Source: Acidobacteriota bacterium (GTDB taxonomy: Bacteria > Acidobacteriota > Thermoanaerobaculia > Multivoradales > Multivoraceae). Taken from it: a DNA stretch of 64,000 nt. Below are positions 16,359 through 24,994 of the stretch, in pieces. Within the stretch, counting starts at the first letter, position 1, and each line of letters opens with the position of its first letter. The notes beneath the pieces were generated by a model. The model made no database searches, had not been told where the DNA came from, and saw nothing but the letters and a program-made list of their open reading frames with translations. The stretch spans positions 593,620 to 657,619 of the forward strand of contig JAPPCR010000023.1 of assembly GCA_028875725.1 (NCBI GenBank), in the 5' to 3' direction. Both the position numbers and the translations under genes were made by a program.

Positions 16359-17144
16359 CTACTTCTCATAGAGCCGGTTGATGAGATTGTCGAGGCAGTA
16401 TTGGCCGGCCCGGTTGAGTGCAGATTCCTCGCGACCTTGAGCCACATGCATCAGGAACACGAGAATCGCGGACAACAACAACGCTACGAGTGTAGTATTG
16501 AAAGCCACGGCAAGTTTGCCCGTCAAGATCTTCATCCACTCGCCGACAGCGGTCTGGTCCGACGTGACCGGCATGTTCCCAGCCTCTCCCAGAGCCAACG
16601 CGATGCCGATAACGGTGCCGATAAAGCCCAGAGTCGGGATCAACCAGACCATGTAGCGCATCATGTTGTACTTCAACTCGATCTCGTGCTGAAGAAGCTC
16701 GAGACTGGAGTTCAGTAAAGCGTTGGACTGATTCACCGAACGGCTGCTCTGGAACTGCAGCACGATTCGCACGATGAGGCGCTGCAGGAAGTTACTCTCG
16801 CTCGGCGCCCGCGGGTTTACGCGAGTGTAAATGTCGCCGAGGTCTTTCGCACGCAGCATCGTCTGGTCATCCTCGGGCAACAAATGCAACTTCATCTGCC
16901 GAAGCTCCCGACCGCCGCGAACAAAGCGTACAAGAACATCCGAAAGGCCCACAAAAAACAAGAGCCACATCAGGTTCTGGATCGTGAACGGGTAGATTGC
17001 GCTTCCTCGATCCAGAAGAATGCCCCCGGCGCCGAGTTCGCCCGTCGCTGGCGGTGGCACAAGTAAGCTCAGAACTCCTACGAACAGCGCTCCCGCCACC
17101 AAACCTCCGAGGGCTGCCAGCAGCCGCAGATTCGTTTCGGACAC
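16359..17144 (-). CDS. MotA/TolQ/ExbB-family proton channel-like protein
   Basis: The 261-aa protein begins at GTG with an N-terminal TM pair (residues about 8-30 and 50-70), a cytoplasmic region, then the family hallmark TM pair with MVWLIPTLGFIGTVIGIALAL and AVAFNTTLVALLLSAILVFL. Such proteins form proton-driven complexes with ExbD/TolR/MotB partners and power outer-membrane or wall functions; the Zorya defence system uses a relative (ZorA). The candidate partner in this run is the single-TM protein at 9314-10099. Confidence 0.85.
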   Translation of the reverse strand: MSETNLRLLAALGGLVAGALFVGVLSLLVPPPATGELGAGGILLDRGSAIYPFTIQNLMWLLFFVGLSDVLVRFVRGGRELRQMKLHLLPEDDQTMLRAKDLGDIYTRVNPRAPSESNFLQRLIVRIVLQFQSSRSVNQSNALLNSSLELLQHEIELKYNMMRYMVWLIPTLGFIGTVIGIALALGEAGNMPVTSDQTAVGEWMKILTGKLAVAFNTTLVALLLSAILVFLMHVAQGREESALNRAGQYCLDNLINRLYEK

Positions 17145-17171
17145 CTCGATGCTCCCGTACTACCTAGACTG

Positions 17172-18659
17172 CTAGTGCGGTACGACGCGGCCGCGCGCGT
17201 CGCGCCTGACCGGCCCAACCGGTCTGTCGTCAGAAACGTAGCCCTCCGACGAGGGCACTCCTACGCCACCGCTATGAGACGAAGCGTCCGCCAGTGCCAT
17301 GAGCTGGCGGGCCGTGGTCCTGTAGTCGCCCAGTTCGAGCTGTTCGTCCGGTCCAACCAACTCTTGAGTCACTGGCTGCCAGGTGCCGTCGCGAAGGACT
17401 CTCGTACCGTTCGTACTGCCGTGATCAAGCAGGAGGTATTCCTGACCCCGAACCTCTAGCTCCACATGTAGCCGGGATACTCTCGACGAACTCAACTTCA
17501 CGTCCACGTCACGCCCTCTGCCTACCCGAACACGAAAGGTGTCCGCTCGCTTCCTGGCTACGGACGCCGGAACGGAGGCCGCCCGCGCACGACGGGAACG
17601 CACGACATGGGAAGCGCCGCGCCCCACGCGGGCAATTGCCTCGGCCATGCCGACCTTGAGCGATGCGAAGCCGAAGAGCATGATCGAAGCGAGGATGACG
17701 ACGGCAACGGCGCCAGCCAGTGGCGCCGTCAGCCAACGGTTTGAAGTGCTGCCCGCGAGAAGTTCCTCCCACTCGCGATCCAACTCGGCAAGCCTCTCCT
17801 CAGTAGCTGCACGCTCCTGAGTATTCTGTCCATCGAGATTCCGTTCCAACTCCTCGATTCGTCTCGCGAGGTCCTCGGCGTCTGCCGTCGCAACACCAGG
17901 CCCCACAGCCAACGGCGCTTCACAGGAGTCCGTGGCCGAGCGGTACGCGACACTCTGCGTCTCCAGGGAATCGGCAAGCTCGGCAATGAAGGAAGCGAAG
18001 AAAACCCCTGTAGGGGCCTGAACATCCACGCCGTCCTGGGTCACAATCACGAGGGCTCGCGGACCGCTGGTGTTGACGCCAATCACGCGGCCGCAAGCAT
18101 CAATGAGTGGGCCGCCGCTGTTTCCCGGATTGATCTGAGCGGAGTGCTGAACGACTCTCAGTTCACGACGCCCATTCCATGTGCCTCGCTGGATTCGTTT
18201 CCCGACGTTGCCTTCGGTGAAGGTCGGGTCGGACGCTTCGGTGCTCAGCGACATGATGTCCGCAACGCCCGGGAATCCCACAGCTGTCACATCGGACAAC
18301 ACACGGGGAGGCGAAACGGCCAACACCAGAGCTTCTAAACCGGCCAAGTCCGTAGACAGGAGAGCCAGATCAAGGTCTGGGTCGGACCAGATCAGCTCAG
18401 CCGAGGCGTGCCGGCCCGCCTGAGCCACCACGAACTCACGGCTTCCTTCGACGACATGATGATTGGTTGCCACGTAGCCTTGATCGTTCACGACGAAGCC
18501 CGTACCCGATCCGACTTCAGTGATCACCTGGACGACAGCCGGATTCACCCGATCGAGAAACGCCTGATCGCCAAGCGGTGCGGCGGGAAAAGCCGGTCCG
18601 CGGAGAAGCGCCATCGTGGTCGCTATCAAGATCAGACGAGCGACGCCCCGTGCAGTCAT
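17172..18659 (-). CDS. trypsin-like serine protease with TM segment and C-terminal FHA domain
   Basis: I use the ATG at 18659 behind GGGAG, giving 495 aa; the open frame extends 11 codons upstream to a TTG. After a signal peptide, the protease domain has the triad His68 (TNHHVV), Asp97 (DLDLALL) and Ser181 (NPGNSGGPL). A coiled coil (about 255-305) leads to a TM helix near 312-335, and a cytoplasmic FHA domain follows (FRVRVGRGRDVDV, SRLHVELE, STNGTRVL). This links a periplasmic DegP-like protease to phosphothreonine signalling inside. It is the first gene of the minus-strand module. Confidence 0.88.
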   Translation of the reverse strand: MTARGVARLILIATTMALLRGPAFPAAPLGDQAFLDRVNPAVVQVITEVGSGTGFVVNDQGYVATNHHVVEGSREFVVAQAGRHASAELIWSDPDLDLALLSTDLAGLEALVLAVSPPRVLSDVTAVGFPGVADIMSLSTEASDPTFTEGNVGKRIQRGTWNGRRELRVVQHSAQINPGNSGGPLIDACGRVIGVNTSGPRALVIVTQDGVDVQAPTGVFFASFIAELADSLETQSVAYRSATDSCEAPLAVGPGVATADAEDLARRIEELERNLDGQNTQERAATEERLAELDREWEELLAGSTSNRWLTAPLAGAVAVVILASIMLFGFASLKVGMAEAIARVGRGASHVVRSRRARAASVPASVARKRADTFRVRVGRGRDVDVKLSSSRVSRLHVELEVRGQEYLLLDHGSTNGTRVLRDGTWQPVTQELVGPDEQLELGDYRTTARQLMALADASSHSGGVGVPSSEGYVSDDRPVGPVRRDARGRVVPH

Positions 18660-18684
18660 TCTCCGGCTCCCGTCCACATCGGCA

Positions 18685-19088
18685 TCAGCCAACGACCTCC
18701 AGCTTGCGGCTTGAGCTGGCCGTCTCTGTCGCGGTCACCGTGATCGTGGAGGCGGCCCCGGCGACCGGCGTGACGGTAACGGAGGAGGACACGTAGAACG
18801 TCACGTTCGACTCGTTCGAAGAAGTCGTCGCGAGGTCAGAGGGCCGTCTTCAAAGGGGAACGACGCGACATCGATCGATAGCGCCGAGGGCGATTCGCCG
18901 TCCCCGGCACCTTGACCGCCCTGTTGTCGAACGCCTTGAGGCTGCGCGACGCCGGGTTCGCGTTCGTCCTGTCGGGCCAAGTAGCCCCACTTTCGATCGG
19001 ATCCAGCCAGTCCGAGAGCGTGCACCCAGTCCACCGCCGTGTTGTTCACGAGCTCGCCGCTGCAAGCGAGACTGCCGCAACCGTCCAA
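18685..19088 (-). pseudogene. decayed surface/Ig-like domain protein fragment
   Basis: On the minus strand, one frame gives SNVTFYVSSSVTVTPVAGAA followed by a Thr/Val-rich strand pattern and a stop, like the Ig-like repeats of secreted bacterial proteins. The upstream part (ALSIDVASFPFEDGP) continues in a different frame, so at least one frameshift is present. It sits directly upstream of the protease-FHA gene. No start codon or complete domain remains. The stretch 19089-19499 shows nothing I can interpret. Confidence 0.45.
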
Positions 19089-19499
19089 GCGCCGAACACG
19101 AGTGAAACCGTTGAGGCGAGGATCAATCGTCGCACTCTGCCGGCCGGGCCTCGGGAAACCCGACTAGCCCGGATTGTCTCGTCCTGAGCCACCCCAACTA
19201 GGTCTTATAGCAGCCAAGTAGGGACTCGCGCATCTCCCATTTGGTAGGCCTCCAACCCCGTACAGGTGAGCTCGACCCAATCGAGGCAGGAAGCGCTCCC
19301 GTTTCGGAAGTGCCCCCCGCCTTCAAGAAAACTCGCTAGCGCCCGCGACCGGAACGGCCGGCAGCAGAAGCTACACATCGGGTCTCGGTGAGTGCCCCTA
19401 CGCGGCGCAGCGACTCGAGATCAAGGAGCGGAGTCGCGTCGACCCGTCGAGAGATCGCCGCAGTCGACCCCGACTCACCTCCGGCAGCTCTCCCGCAAG

Positions 19500-19650
19500 T
19501 GTCGTGACGTCCGTGACCGCGGTTGCCGGTACCCCCGGTTCGCTGCGGTACTCCTCGCTGTACCGGTCACAGTGACGTTGACCCAGATCACGTAGCCGAG
19601 GTCTGCGGTCGAACCGCCGAACACCCACACGTAGCCGTTCGCCTCCCGTG
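19500..19650 (-). pseudogene. remnant of a secreted-protein C-terminal domain
   Basis: The minus strand reads NGYVWVFGGSTADLGYVI and, after a frameshift, EYRSEPGVPATAVTDVTTL. Together these resemble a C-terminal domain common in secreted proteins of several environmental phyla (WVF-x-x-x-S/T-x-D-hydrophobic, then VTDTVTG and an EYxNxxG strand). Two frames are needed, so it is non-functional debris. Confidence 0.4.
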
Positions 19651-20172
19651 AACTGCGATCGAGATTCCGCTGCATGGCACTCGACCACATCGGCTTCGGC
19701 CTCTCGTCACGGAGCGCACGGCGCGAGGACCATCGTCCCGAGAGTCACGCGCCGCCTGGCCGCTCTGCTCGACCATCTCGACCTGCGCGCGACCACAACA
19801 TCTTCGTGAACCGGGTGATGCCGAAAGCCGTCGGCGACCGAAGCGTCCTGACGCCGGAGATCATGGCTCACTACCGCGGCGCACAGCCGTCGCCCGCAGC
19901 ACGGGCCGCGAGCGCCGCGCTGCCGGGCTACATCGTGGGCACGAGCGCCTGGCTGCGCCCGATCTGGCAGGACCGCGACGCCTTCGCGGCCAGGCCGGCA
20001 CTCATTACTCTGGGGCCTGAAGGACATCGCGTTCCGGAGGAAGGAACTTGAGCGGTGGAAGTCAGCGCTTCGGGATGTCGAGGTTCAGGAGTTGGAAGAT
20101 TGCGGGCACTTTGTCGCGGAGGAGGCGCCGAAGAGGGTGGTGGAGGTGCCTCGGCGTTCATGGGGCTCGTAG
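19645..20172 (+). pseudogene. haloalkane dehalogenase gene fragment with internal deletion
   Basis: The segment aligns closely to 7634-8350 of the intact dehalogenase gene, beginning near its GAACTGCGATCG. It has lost about 180 bp in the middle (after GACCATCTCGACCT, resuming at ACAACATCTTCGTGAACC), removing the nucleophile region, and it carries single-base indels. It retains the C-terminal His region and ends in a TAG. Confidence 0.8.
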
Positions 20173-20203
20173 CGTCGGCGACATACGGTCCGCTTGGGTC
20201 CGC

Positions 20204-20542
20204 ATGATCGCCGCCTGCCGCGCCGCCGGCATCGACGCCATCGACGGCCCCTTCGGCGACTTCCGCAACGACAAGGCCTACCTCAAGCAGGCCACCTACG
20301 CCGCCAACCTCGGCGCCGTCGGCAACTGGTGCATCCACCCCAACCAGATTCCGCTCGCCAACGACGTCTTCGCCCCGTCGCCCAGGGAGATCAAGCAGGC
20401 GCAGAAGATGGTCGACCTGTACAACGAGTCGGTGGCGAAGGGGGCCGGGGCCGGCGGCAAGGGCGGGCAGTTGGTGGATGCGGCTACGTTGCGGACCTAT
20501 CAGCCGGTGTTGGATCGGGCGCGGGCAACGGGGAGGTCGTAG
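20204..20542 (+). pseudogene. 3' fragment of a HpcH/HpaI-type CoA-ester lyase gene
   Basis: An open frame of about 112 codons encodes the C-terminal third of a citryl/malyl-CoA lyase-type TIM barrel: AAGIDAIDGPFGDFRN, then GNWCIHPNQIPLANDVF and a final helical region with LVDAATLR. The N-terminal two thirds, including the substrate and metal-binding strands, are absent, and dehalogenase debris lies directly upstream. It cannot be an active lyase. Confidence 0.75.
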
Positions 20543-20682
20543 GACGACGAAGCGAGCGAAAAGAACGCGAACGCCGTCCTGGGGCCTGGGTTCGTCTAGG
20601 CTTCGGTGCTCATCGAGAGGAGCGAGAACGCAGCTCTCCCCGCTCCCGCGAGAGATAGCCGCCGGTAAGGCTGACGTCGTCA

Positions 20683-21071
20683 TCACGCGGTCGGGCCCGG
20701 CCTCTTGGTAAGCTCCTCACTTTCGATGAACAACAACCGCTCATCGGCGCGGACAAGTGTCGACGCGTCCTGGCGGACCTTTGCCCGCGATCGGGTAGTC
20801 CGCCTCGTCGAAGTTCCTCTCTGCAGCCAGCGCACGGGAGATCGTTGGCACGCTGGGCTGCCTCCGCTGCACTGAATCCGCCTCCATCCACGGAGAAGCA
20901 ACCCACCGACCCGAGACCCCGGTGAGCTGGCCGACTAAAGTGTCCGTCATACCCCAGACTGTACTGAGGGTCCATTGACGCTCTCCACCTGAACGTACCG
21001 ACCCCGGTATCGTCGAACCTCCCTTCAACGAAACGCCACCACTTCACTGCGATCGGCTCCGTGCGTGCCAT
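20683..21071 (-). pseudogene. decayed gene of unknown function
   Basis: The gap between the CoA-lyase fragment and the pentapeptide gene has no intact gene. On the minus strand, three overlapping frames read as pieces of one protein: AVKWWRFVEGRFDDTGVG from an ATG at 21071, then TISRALAAERNFDEADYPIA, then ASTLVRADERLLFIESEEL. At least two frameshifts separate them. No family recognised. The stretch 20543-20682 holds nothing clear. Confidence 0.35.
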
Positions 21072-21076
21072 AAGCC

Positions 21077-23113
21077 ATGAGATTCCTGACTAGACCCCAG
21101 CCTCTCATTCGTTCACTGACGGCACTTCTCGGCCGCCGTCACCGTAACGGGTCCTCCGCCCGGACAACACCGCAGCCGCAATCTCCACCTTGCAATGACG
21201 GGATCCGAGCCACCACGAACACTGAAGCGTTGCTAGAGGCGACGAATGAGAGCGCACGCACCTTCCGCACTGTCTACCTAGCCTCTCTGCCCGTGACAAT
21301 CGCCGTCCTTGTCCTTACATTCACCGCTACTGATCGTGTCTTGTTCACCAACAGCGACCTTGTTGCTCCACTCATCAACGTGGCGCTGCCAACCTCCATC
21401 TTCTTTGTGGCGGCCCCGATCGCACTCTTGCTGTTACACCTCAACCTCCTACTTCAGGGGACGTTTCTCGCCCAGAGGGTCATCGACTGTAGAGCTGCCC
21501 TTGCAAGCACGCCCGAACTCGGGGACGAGAGACTCGGAACACTGCCCTCCGCTCCTTTAGCACAACTTGCGACCGAACGCTCCTCCGGAGTCCCTCGCTC
21601 CTTCTTGACTCTGTGGGCCTTCGTCACAGTGGCGCTACTCCCACTTGTCACCTTGGGTGTTCTTCAAGCTCAGTTTCTCGACTTCCAAAGTCCACGGATC
21701 ACCGGCTTTCACTCTGTTCTACTCGTGACCGATTCCGCCTTGCTTCTGGCTTTCTGGCGCAAGCTCCGTCGAGTTTCTCCAGCTAGATGTCGGACCAAGC
21801 CAGTCTATGTCTGGGGCACGACTGTCACAATGGCCGCCTTTCTTCTGCTGGCCCACGCAGGCCGCTACCCGATGCCGAACCCGCTACCAGCATTCACCCT
21901 AACGCAGGACCTCACGGACCGTCTAAGCTCTCTGTATCAGCTCACGGTGCGAGACCGGAGACTTCATCTCTCGCCGTCACTTCCGGCAGCACCGACTCCG
22001 TGCGAGGAGTCCACAGTTGGTTTGGATTTGACTTCTCGCTCCTTTCGGCACGCCAAGCTAACAGGCTCGGTCCTCTGCCACGCCACACTCGTGAGGGCTG
22101 ATTTGAGCCGCGCCGACCTACGCGGCGTTGATCTGCGCGATGCCGACCTCAGGAAGGCACACTTGCAACTAGCGGACTTGAGCCATGCCAAGCTGCAAGA
22201 CGCAGACCTCTACGAGGCCCGCCTTCACGGCGCCGCCCTGAACGACGCCAAACTCCACCGCGCGAACCTGACTTTCGCACGGCTATACGGCGCGTATCTA
22301 GCGAGGGCAGAGTTCTTGAACGCCGATCTGTTTGAGGCAAACCTTTCCTGGTCCAAGGGAGATGAGGCGACCTTCCGCGGAGCCGACATGCGTCGCGCGG
22401 TGCTTGTGGGCACACGACTGTCCTTTGCTGACCTGAGTGGCGCGCACCTAGGAGGGGCTTGGATCGTCGGGGCATCCATGTTTGAAACCCTGCTCCACGG
22501 CACCTCGCTCTCAGGTACACAGGTTATCGGCACCGAGTTGACTTCGGCTGAGCCGCTCGGCGTCGATCTGACCTTCGCCCGCCTTAGCGGATCCAATCTG
22601 CGATTCTCGGAACTATATGGCGCAGAGATCAACGAGGACACCAGACTTTCTGGGGTAGTGATCAAGCCGTCGTTTCGGCCCTTTCGTTCGATGGGGAGTC
22701 TTCGGGAGCTCGTGGGCACCAGGACGCAGCTGAACGCCGCGAACGTAGTTGGCCTTGTACCTCGTGAGGTAATCTCAGGGGTAGCCCGGATCGACGGTGC
22801 AAACGAGGACGTCAAGACGGCGGTTCTGGCGTCGTTGGAACGGATGAGGAAGTTCCCTGATGAGGACGACCTAAACCAGTGGCGATTGAGCTCCTTGGTC
22901 AAGCCGTACTCCGAGGTCGAGGCCACGATGTGGCTAGATCTCTTCAGTATGGACTACTGCCGTTTCCGCACGTCACCCTACAGCAGATTCATGGACTCAC
23001 CGAGCACGTACGGAGTAACCGAGGAATCGACTCGACAGTCGGATCAAGGTTCATGTCCCGACGCTCTAGTCGCCATTCCCCTGTGGGCGCCCTTTCCCCA
23101 AAGCGCGTTCTAG
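21077..23113 (+). CDS. membrane pentapeptide-repeat protein
   Basis: The 678-aa protein has a basic N-terminus, four hydrophobic segments (about residues 70-92, 98-128, 172-200 and 250-268) and a long soluble part. Residues about 330-520 are pentapeptide repeats with the A(D/N)LxxA rule (ADLSRADLRGVDLRDADL), forming a right-handed quadrilateral beta helix. The C-terminal 150 residues are a non-repeat domain. Fusions of TM domains with pentapeptide repeats are a recurrent architecture with unproven roles, sometimes in defence or signalling. It stands alone between debris on both sides. Confidence 0.85.
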   Translation: MRFLTRPQPLIRSLTALLGRRHRNGSSARTTPQPQSPPCNDGIRATTNTEALLEATNESARTFRTVYLASLPVTIAVLVLTFTATDRVLFTNSDLVAPLINVALPTSIFFVAAPIALLLLHLNLLLQGTFLAQRVIDCRAALASTPELGDERLGTLPSAPLAQLATERSSGVPRSFLTLWAFVTVALLPLVTLGVLQAQFLDFQSPRITGFHSVLLVTDSALLLAFWRKLRRVSPARCRTKPVYVWGTTVTMAAFLLLAHAGRYPMPNPLPAFTLTQDLTDRLSSLYQLTVRDRRLHLSPSLPAAPTPCEESTVGLDLTSRSFRHAKLTGSVLCHATLVRADLSRADLRGVDLRDADLRKAHLQLADLSHAKLQDADLYEARLHGAALNDAKLHRANLTFARLYGAYLARAEFLNADLFEANLSWSKGDEATFRGADMRRAVLVGTRLSFADLSGAHLGGAWIVGASMFETLLHGTSLSGTQVIGTELTSAEPLGVDLTFARLSGSNLRFSELYGAEINEDTRLSGVVIKPSFRPFRSMGSLRELVGTRTQLNAANVVGLVPREVISGVARIDGANEDVKTAVLASLERMRKFPDEDDLNQWRLSSLVKPYSEVEATMWLDLFSMDYCRFRTSPYSRFMDSPSTYGVTEESTRQSDQGSCPDALVAIPLWAPFPQSAF

Positions 23114-23115
23114 TC

Positions 23116-23466
23116 TCACAGCGCGCGCGCTTGAGAGTACCATCCGAGTATCTGCACAACGCGCGACGGCATCTGTGCCGGCAGCCGAGGGCCGGCATCG
23201 CCTCTAGACGCGGCGAGTCGTGCTTTCCCTCTTCCGAGATCCCGAGCACGAAGTCTCGTCTGTTGAAACAGACCGTTCACGCCTCGCGCGAGTTCTGGCA
23301 AGCGTCCCAGGTTGTGGTCGTGCTCAAACGTGTCCTCGTCTTCTTCCGCCGCCACAAGCAAGACTTGGTCGCTGATCCGAGGGACGCCTCCGCCGCAATC
23401 CGCCGCAGTCGTCGGGAGAGCGTGTCGAAGCACATAGGCACCCATGCTGTGTGTGGCCACGCGCAT
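23116..23466 (-). pseudogene. alpha/beta-hydrolase (DUF900-type) fragment, frameshifted
   Basis: The minus strand has VATHSMGAYVLRHAL, the nucleophile elbow region of DUF900-type hydrolases, then RISDQVLLVAAEEDEDTFEH, the usual acidic strand. After LARGVN the family motif continues only in another frame (FNRRDFVLGISEEGKHDSPRL), and again in the first frame further on (LPAQMPSRVVQI). Two compensating indels are needed, so the gene is dead. Its 5' end is cut by the dehalogenase fragment at 23469. Confidence 0.6.
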
Positions 23467-23468
23467 CC

Positions 23469-23768
23469 GGCGCTGACACGGCCGTCACCCGCGGCACGGG
23501 CCGCAAGCGCCGCGCTGCCGGGCTACATCGTGGGCGCGAGCGACCGGCTGCGCTCGATCTGGCAGGACCGCGCCGACTCCGCGGACAAAGCCGGCGCTCA
23601 TCCGCTGGGGACTGAAGGACATCGCCTTCCGGAGGGAAGAGCTGGAGCGATGGAGGGCGACGCTTCGGAATGTCGACGTGCGCGAGTTCGAGGATTGAGG
23701 GCACTTTGTGGCTGAGGAGGCGGGGGAGGGTGGTGGAGGTGCTTCGGTGGTTCGTGGGGCGGTCGTAG
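23469..23768 (+). pseudogene. haloalkane dehalogenase 3' fragment
   Basis: This aligns to about 8048-8347 of the intact gene, from the CGTCGCCCGCGGCACGGG region to the end. It has a one-base insertion after GCGGACAA, and GATTGAGGG replaces GACTGCGGG, which makes an in-frame stop. It ends GGGCGGTCGTAG, which shows the ancestral stop of the dehalogenase. The 92 bp after it hold no gene. Confidence 0.8.
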
Positions 23769-23860
23769 TGGAAGCCGTCCGCTTCACCGATCTCGGCGCT
23801 GCCGCTCCGCGCCTCTGGCTCAGCACTCTGGAAGCAGATCCCCAGCGTCTCGCAGCTCTG

Positions 23861-24112
23861 TCAAGCGGCTCGATGAGGGCGCTGCCCGAAGTCGCCTGCG
23901 AGGATGCCCCGCATCGAGAGATCCTCGTCGAGCTCCGGCCAGTGGAGGCCGAAAGGAGAGAGCTCGATCCGTTCGAGCTTCGCTTCCGTCCCGCCCTCGA
24001 GACGCGGATTCCCGGCCACGGGAAACGCCAGCTCGAGGCCGCTGGCCAGGATCACGCGGACCTTCCCGTCCCGATACGAAGCGGAAACGGGGCTATCGAC
24101 CAAGGTGCTCAT
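23861..24112 (-). CDS. DUF2442-domain protein
   Basis: The 83-aa product matches the DUF2442 layout: an N-terminal strand pair with YRDGKVRVILASGLELAFP, then a helix and the closing signature LHWPELDEDLSMRGILAG. DUF2442 proteins are small, of unknown biochemical function, and often lie beside toxin-antitoxin-like genes. It is divergent from a frame that starts with a HigA head, mirroring the layout at 5.6 kb. Confidence 0.8.
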   Translation of the reverse strand: MSTLVDSPVSASYRDGKVRVILASGLELAFPVAGNPRLEGGTEAKLERIELSPFGLHWPELDEDLSMRGILAGDFGQRPHRAA

Positions 24113-24151
24113 GCCAAGTCCGGAGTATAGGCTCGCGATTCTCTGACCCGC

Positions 24152-24964
24152 ATGAAAAACCCCGCCCACCCAGGCAGGACTGAAGCAACGCCCATCACAA
24201 CCACCCTCACCGGGCATGTGCTGCGAATCCACGTGGACCGCGAGAAGAAGCTCAACAGCTTCACCCCCGAGATGTTCGGGCAACTCTCCGCCGCACTGGC
24301 CGAACTCGAGGAGGCGGAAGACGCATGGGTCGGCGTCCTCACCTTCCAGGGGAAGCACACGACGGCCGGCCTCGACCTGCCGAAGTTCGCCGGTTCGATG
24401 GCCCGCGGCAGGGACGCCGACGAATCGCCGGGCGACCGCCCCGACCCCTTCGCGCTCCGCCGGCGATGCCGCAAGCCGCTTGTGATGGCCGTCCAGGGAA
24501 TCTGCTACACGATCGGGATCGAAATGGCGCTGGCCGCGGACATCGTGGTGGCGGCCGAGGACGCGCGCTTCGCGCAACTGGAACCCCGGCGCGGCCTCGC
24601 GGTGTTCGGAGGCGCCCACGTCCGCTACGTGCAGCGGGCCGGATGGGGAAACGCGATGTACCACCTGCTGCGCGCCGACGAGTTCGACGCCCAGCGCGCA
24701 CTCGCTCTCGGCTTCGTGCAGGAAGTCGTGCCCGCCGGCGACCAGATCGACCGGGCCCTGGCGCTTGGGGAGGAGATCTGCGAGTGCGCCCCGCTCGCCG
24801 TTCGGGAGATCAAGCGGCCGGCGCAGGTCTATCTCGAAGAGGGCGAGCAGGCCGCGTACCGGGAGATCCCTGCCATGCGCGCAAGGACGGCGGACTCGGC
24901 GGACTTCGCGGAGGGAATCGCTTCGTTCGTCGAGCGTCGCAAGGCGACGTTCCAAGGGCGCTGA
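24152..24964 (+). CDS. enoyl-CoA hydratase/isomerase-family protein with a HigA-like N-terminal head
   Basis: The 270-aa protein is a crotonase-fold enzyme: HVLRIHVDREKKLNSFTPEM, a variant oxyanion region around GKHTTAGLDLPKF, VMAVQGICYTIGIEMALAAD and ARFAQLEPRRGLAVFGGAH. Crotonases act on acyl-CoA thioesters. The usual Glu positions are occupied by other residues in places, so the exact reaction is uncertain. The first nine residues, MKNPAHPGR, and about 30 bp around them are nearly identical to the start of higA at 5674. The natural start was probably just before TEATPITT. The present gene therefore uses an antitoxin start. Confidence 0.78.
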   Translation: MKNPAHPGRTEATPITTTLTGHVLRIHVDREKKLNSFTPEMFGQLSAALAELEEAEDAWVGVLTFQGKHTTAGLDLPKFAGSMARGRDADESPGDRPDPFALRRRCRKPLVMAVQGICYTIGIEMALAADIVVAAEDARFAQLEPRRGLAVFGGAHVRYVQRAGWGNAMYHLLRADEFDAQRALALGFVQEVVPAGDQIDRALALGEEICECAPLAVREIKRPAQVYLEEGEQAAYREIPAMRARTADSADFAEGIASFVERRKATFQGR

Positions 24965-24994
24965 CCGGGGAACAACGAAGCACGATTCCGCAGC

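Noticed and set aside
9314..18659. The module as a type VI secretion locus
   Set aside because: Kinase, PP2C and FHA resemble the T6SS phosphorylation pathway, but no Tss structural gene (sheath, VgrG, ClpV, TssJLM) is present.
18801..19088. 95-aa minus-strand frame as a real small protein
   Set aside because: It has no start signal and its end belongs to the same frameshifted Ig-like remnant reported as a pseudogene.
20610..21071. 153-aa minus-strand frame as an intact gene
   Set aside because: Protein-like sequence switches between three frames, so I treat it as a decayed gene.
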